Shown here in pieces: positions 61,722 to 64,000 of a stretch of 64,000 nt of DNA. Made by a program: the position numbers and the translations under genes. The stretch is from Roseobacter sinensis. Lineage in GTDB: Bacteria > Pseudomonadota > Alphaproteobacteria > Rhodobacterales > Rhodobacteraceae. The DNA lies in the NCBI RefSeq assembly GCF_025755255.1, contig NZ_JALIEB010000004.1:124001-188000 (forward strand), given 5' to 3'. Positions within the stretch are counted from its first letter, which is position 1; each line of letters begins with the position of its first letter. Under the pieces are notes generated by a model, which worked only from the letters and a program-made list of their open reading frames with translations, was not told the DNA's origin and made no database searches.

Positions 61722-62018
61722 ATGGGCATTACATCCGCGCTTGTGCTCTTTGCCGTGATCTGGTCGATGACCTTCCTGATCGTGCTTCCGATCCGCGTGA
61801 AAACCCAAGGGGATCTAGGTGAGATCGTGCCGGGCACCCACGCAGGCGCGCCGGAAGTTCACAACCTGCGCAAGAAGGCGTGGATCACCACGTGGATCAG
61901 CCTCGTGCTCTGGGCGATCATCTCGGCCATCATCGTGTTCGAGGTGATTACCGTGCGCGATCTTGACTGGTTTGGCCGTGGCTCCCCTGCGGCGCCAGCA
62001 AGTGAAACAGGTGAGTAA
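61722..62018 (+). CDS. DUF1467 family membrane protein
   Basis: A 98-residue protein with two membrane helices (ITSALVLFAVIWSMTFLIVL; TTWISLVLWAIISAIIVFEV) and the conserved LPIRVKTQGDLGEIVPGTHA linker of DUF1467. Function is unknown; in this group it commonly follows mce, here after 18 bp. Its 3' end overlaps the convergent gene by 71 bp. Confidence 0.85.
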   Translation: MGITSALVLFAVIWSMTFLIVLPIRVKTQGDLGEIVPGTHAGAPEVHNLRKKAWITTWISLVLWAIISAIIVFEVITVRDLDWFGRGSPAAPASETGE

Positions 62019-62673
62019 AGGTCGCGGCACCCAGGATCGGAATGATCAGGTTCAGAAGCGGGATCGTGAGCGGGATGGCCATCAGCGTGCCGGCGGCCCA
62101 GATCGTCAGCATATGGCGTGAGCGCAGCACCTTTGCCTCCTTGCGCCCGACCCGGCGCAGGGCCGCCAGCGTGAAGTATTCCCGGCCCAGCAGGAACCCG
62201 TTCAACCCCCAGAATATGAAGAGCGCGGCAGGGGCAAAAATCAGATAGAGGATCAAGGCGGCCAGATTGGCCGCGATCAGTACCCCCAGGAAGTTCACGG
62301 TATCGCGCAGCGCGTCGCCGAAGGGCACCGAGGTGGCGGGCGGAAGATGCGGGTAATGCTCATCCTCGACCGCCTGTGCGACGGTTTCAAGAAACATCGA
62401 GGTGATGGCCGAGGCGACCGGGATCATCAGGAAGGACGACAGCACCGCCAGCAGCAGCGCCGAGCCCCAGCTGACCAGATCCTGCAGCCAAGAGACCTCG
62501 CCGATGAACCAGATGGTTGTGGTCTCGCCGACGAGGCCGGAAATCAGCCAGACGAAGGCCGCCGAGGCCGCAATCAGCAAGGCGAGCGTCAGCGCCAGTC
62601 CCAGCAGCAGCACGCGCCGAAACCGCCGGTCCGTCATCTGCCCAAGCGCGCTGAAAAAGGCGGTGAGGATCAT
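61948..62673 (-). CDS. EI24/CysZ-like membrane protein
   Basis: A 241-residue integral membrane protein with EI24 domain features: VLLLGLALTLALLIAASAAF, GSALLLAVLSSFLMIPVASA, ITSMFLETVAQAVEDEHYPH and FIFWGLNGFLLGREYFTLAA. Relatives include CysZ, a sulfate uptake protein, but assignment to sulfate is not certain. It is coupled by 4 nt to the nitroreductase gene upstream. Confidence 0.82.
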   Translation of the reverse strand: MILTAFFSALGQMTDRRFRRVLLLGLALTLALLIAASAAFVWLISGLVGETTTIWFIGEVSWLQDLVSWGSALLLAVLSSFLMIPVASAITSMFLETVAQAVEDEHYPHLPPATSVPFGDALRDTVNFLGVLIAANLAALILYLIFAPAALFIFWGLNGFLLGREYFTLAALRRVGRKEAKVLRSRHMLTIWAAGTLMAIPLTIPLLNLIIPILGAATFTHLFHLLAPQGSHGQTSQDRAR

Positions 62674-63248
62674 TGGCTGAGCCAGGTGGTGAGTGCCGGG
62701 ACATCGGGCCGCGGCCTTTCCGGCGGCGCAGATGTCTCAGTGCCGATATGAACGAAGCCGGCGATGCATTCGTTCTCGGCCAATCCAAGTGCGTCCGTCA
62801 TGAAGCTGCGATCGTGGCTCGGCCAGCCGCTGAGCCAGTTGGCACCCCAGCCTGAGGCGAGGGCGGCGTTCAGCAGTGCAAGGCAGACACAGCCCGCCGA
62901 ATAGCTCTGTTCGCGTGGCGGGATCTTCTCGGATGGTTTCTGCACCTCGATGACCGCCACAGCCAAATGCCCATCGTCGAACTGTCCACGGCCTTTCGCG
63001 ATCTGATCCGCCGGCAGACCGAGCGCCTCGCCGCGCGCCTGTGCGACCGTGGCCAATCGCGCCATCGCCGCTTTTTCGATCACGATGAAACGCCACGGCT
63101 CCAGCTTGCCATGATCCGGTGTGCGGGCTGCTGCGACCAGCAGCGGTTCGAGCTCTGCCGCGCTGGGGACGGGTTCGGCCAATGTCTTCGCGGGCCGCGA
63201 CCGGCGGGTGGTCAGAAAGTCGAACGCATAGGGGTTGGGTGTCGGCAT
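62670..63248 (-). CDS. Nitroreductase family protein
   Basis: A 192-residue FMN-dependent oxidoreductase fold. FLTTRRSRPAKTLAEPVP holds the FMN-binding RRS motif; TPDHGKLEPWRFIVIE and the late GLAENECIAGFVHIGTE complete it. It resembles YdjA-type small nitroreductases. The substrate is unknown. It lies between the HDAC-like and EI24 genes with gaps of 2 and -4 nt. Confidence 0.87.
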   Translation of the reverse strand: MPTPNPYAFDFLTTRRSRPAKTLAEPVPSAAELEPLLVAAARTPDHGKLEPWRFIVIEKAAMARLATVAQARGEALGLPADQIAKGRGQFDDGHLAVAVIEVQKPSEKIPPREQSYSAGCVCLALLNAALASGWGANWLSGWPSHDRSFMTDALGLAENECIAGFVHIGTETSAPPERPRPDVPALTTWLSQ

Positions 63249-63250
63249 GA

Positions 63251-64000
63251 TCAGAGGTCTCGTGCGAAGCGGTCGATTTCGCCTTTCAGGAAGGCATCAA
63301 ATCTGGGGTTGGGCTGACGAATGTTCAATGCCTCGGCCAGCGGATCGGGGGCGGTGATTGTGCTGCCCGAGAGCGCTTCGAGCGTGGCGTGGCCGCAAAA
63401 CGGGACGTAGGCCTCGGAATACCCGCCCTCATGAACCAGCACGAGGCGCCCCTCGCAGTGCCGTTCGGCTGCCGATTTCACGCGCGCGGTCATCTCGCGG
63501 AAGGTCTGCGCCGTGGCCAGCATCCGGGCCAGCGGGTCAATGGCCGAGGCGTCGAACCCGCAGGCGACGATGATCAGATCCGGCGCAAAGGCCTCGATCT
63601 GAGGCAGCACGATCCTGTCCATCGCGTGCAGGTAGGCCGTGTGACCCGCGCCGGCCGGCAGCGGCAGGTTGAGATTGCAGCCCTCCCCGGCCCCTTTTCC
63701 CCGGTCGCTGAAGGACCCGGTGTCGAGCGGATAGTTCCCCTCCTGATGGATCGAGATCGTCAGCACGTCGTCGCGCTCGTAGTAGATCGCCTCTGTACCA
63801 TTGCCGTGGTGCACATCCCAGTCGAGCACGACGACACGGTGCGCGCGGCCCTGCGCCTGCGCCTCTTCGATGGCGATGGCGATGTTCGCCAGCAGGCAGA
63901 ATCCGTTCGGGAAATCGGGTAGGCAGTGATGGCCCGGCGGACGCGAGAGCGCATAGGCGTTGTCCAGCGCGCCCGTGGTGACGGCCTCCACTGCGGCGAC
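63251..64000 (-). CDS. Histone deacetylase family protein (5' end outside window)
   Basis: The C-terminal 249 residues of an arginase/deacetylase-fold hydrolase of the acetoin utilisation/acetylpolyamine amidohydrolase group. SRPPGHHCLPD has the tandem active-site histidines and VVLDWDVHHGNGTEAIYY the zinc ligands Asp and His; the second Asp ligand is in ACGFDASAIDPLARM, and EGGYSEAYVP ends the site. The start codon lies beyond 64000; the frame is open to the edge. Confidence 0.92.
   Translation of the reverse strand, partial: VAAVEAVTTGALDNAYALSRPPGHHCLPDFPNGFCLLANIAIAIEEAQAQGRAHRVVVLDWDVHHGNGTEAIYYERDDVLTISIHQEGNYPLDTGSFSDRGKGAGEGCNLNLPLPAGAGHTAYLHAMDRIVLPQIEAFAPDLIIVACGFDASAIDPLARMLATAQTFREMTARVKSAAERHCEGRLVLVHEGGYSEAYVPFCGHATLEALSGSTITAPDPLAEALNIRQPNPRFDAFLKGEIDRFARDL

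Noticed and set aside
1-64000. CRISPR array or defence island
   Set aside because: No regularly spaced direct repeats or cas-like, restriction or toxin-antitoxin genes were seen.

Overview
The window is GC-rich chromosomal DNA of an aerobic alphaproteobacterium, most likely a marine Rhodobacteraceae (Roseobacter group). The evidence is the aerobic CobG-type cobalamin pathway with CobN, an MnhA-MnhB fused antiporter subunit, SitABCD-type manganese uptake with a Mur-like box, TRAP transporters, a BCCT transporter, a DUF1467 gene beside mce, and tightly coupled ATGA/GTGA operons. No rRNA, CRISPR array or intact mobile element was seen.

Layout. 1-4.0 kb: a LacI-regulated sugar ABC importer, cut off by the window edge, with a divergent lacI-type gene. 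4.1-9.4 kb: an alpha/beta hydrolase, a frameshifted membrane AraC regulator, a GMC dehydrogenase with its Tat-exported small subunit, gloA, a ribbon-helix-helix protein and a GFA-type zinc protein. 9.7-12.9 kb: four coupled genes, an FAD oxidase plus three membrane proteins, of unknown role. 12.8-15 kb: chorismate mutase and an ankyrin-repeat protein. 15-22 kb: a 5-oxoproline utilisation locus (pxpBCA, a BASS-type carrier, a TRAP transporter and a MarR-type regulator with a perfect operator). 22.3-24.6 kb: a YcaQ-like protein and a second LacI regulator. 24.68-25.9 kb: tRNA-Arg(CCU) followed by the decayed remains of a mobilizable plasmid (Rep-like and MobC remnants).

25.9-41.1 kb is the cobalamin region: riboswitch, DUF1636 gene, cobW, cobN, cobG, cobH, cobI, cobJ, cobK (inverted), cobL, cobE, cobM, cobB, cobA, a second riboswitch, a lone CbiM-type permease, a strong terminator and cobF. 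Together these enzymes cover every step from uroporphyrinogen III to hydrogenobyrinic acid a,c-diamide plus the large chelatase subunit. CobS/CobT and the later steps are not in the window. 41.1-44.8 kb is a sitABCD manganese importer behind two palindromic metal-regulator boxes.

44.8-64 kb: a RidA-like protein beside a broken LysR gene; a BCCT carrier with a divergent LysR; a Mnh/Mrp Na+/H+ antiporter operon; another LysR with an acyl-CoA dehydrogenase that lacks the usual catalytic glutamates; a GntR/FCD regulator; aspS with a striking in-frame AT-rich insertion of about 75-80 codons; a response regulator; mce; a DUF1467 gene; a CysZ/EI24-like protein; a nitroreductase; and a histone-deacetylase-like gene cut by the window end. 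The most unusual points are the aspS insertion, the inverted cobK whose start codon overlaps that of cobL, the uncharacterised FAD-oxidase membrane cluster, and the plasmid scar behind tRNA-Arg.
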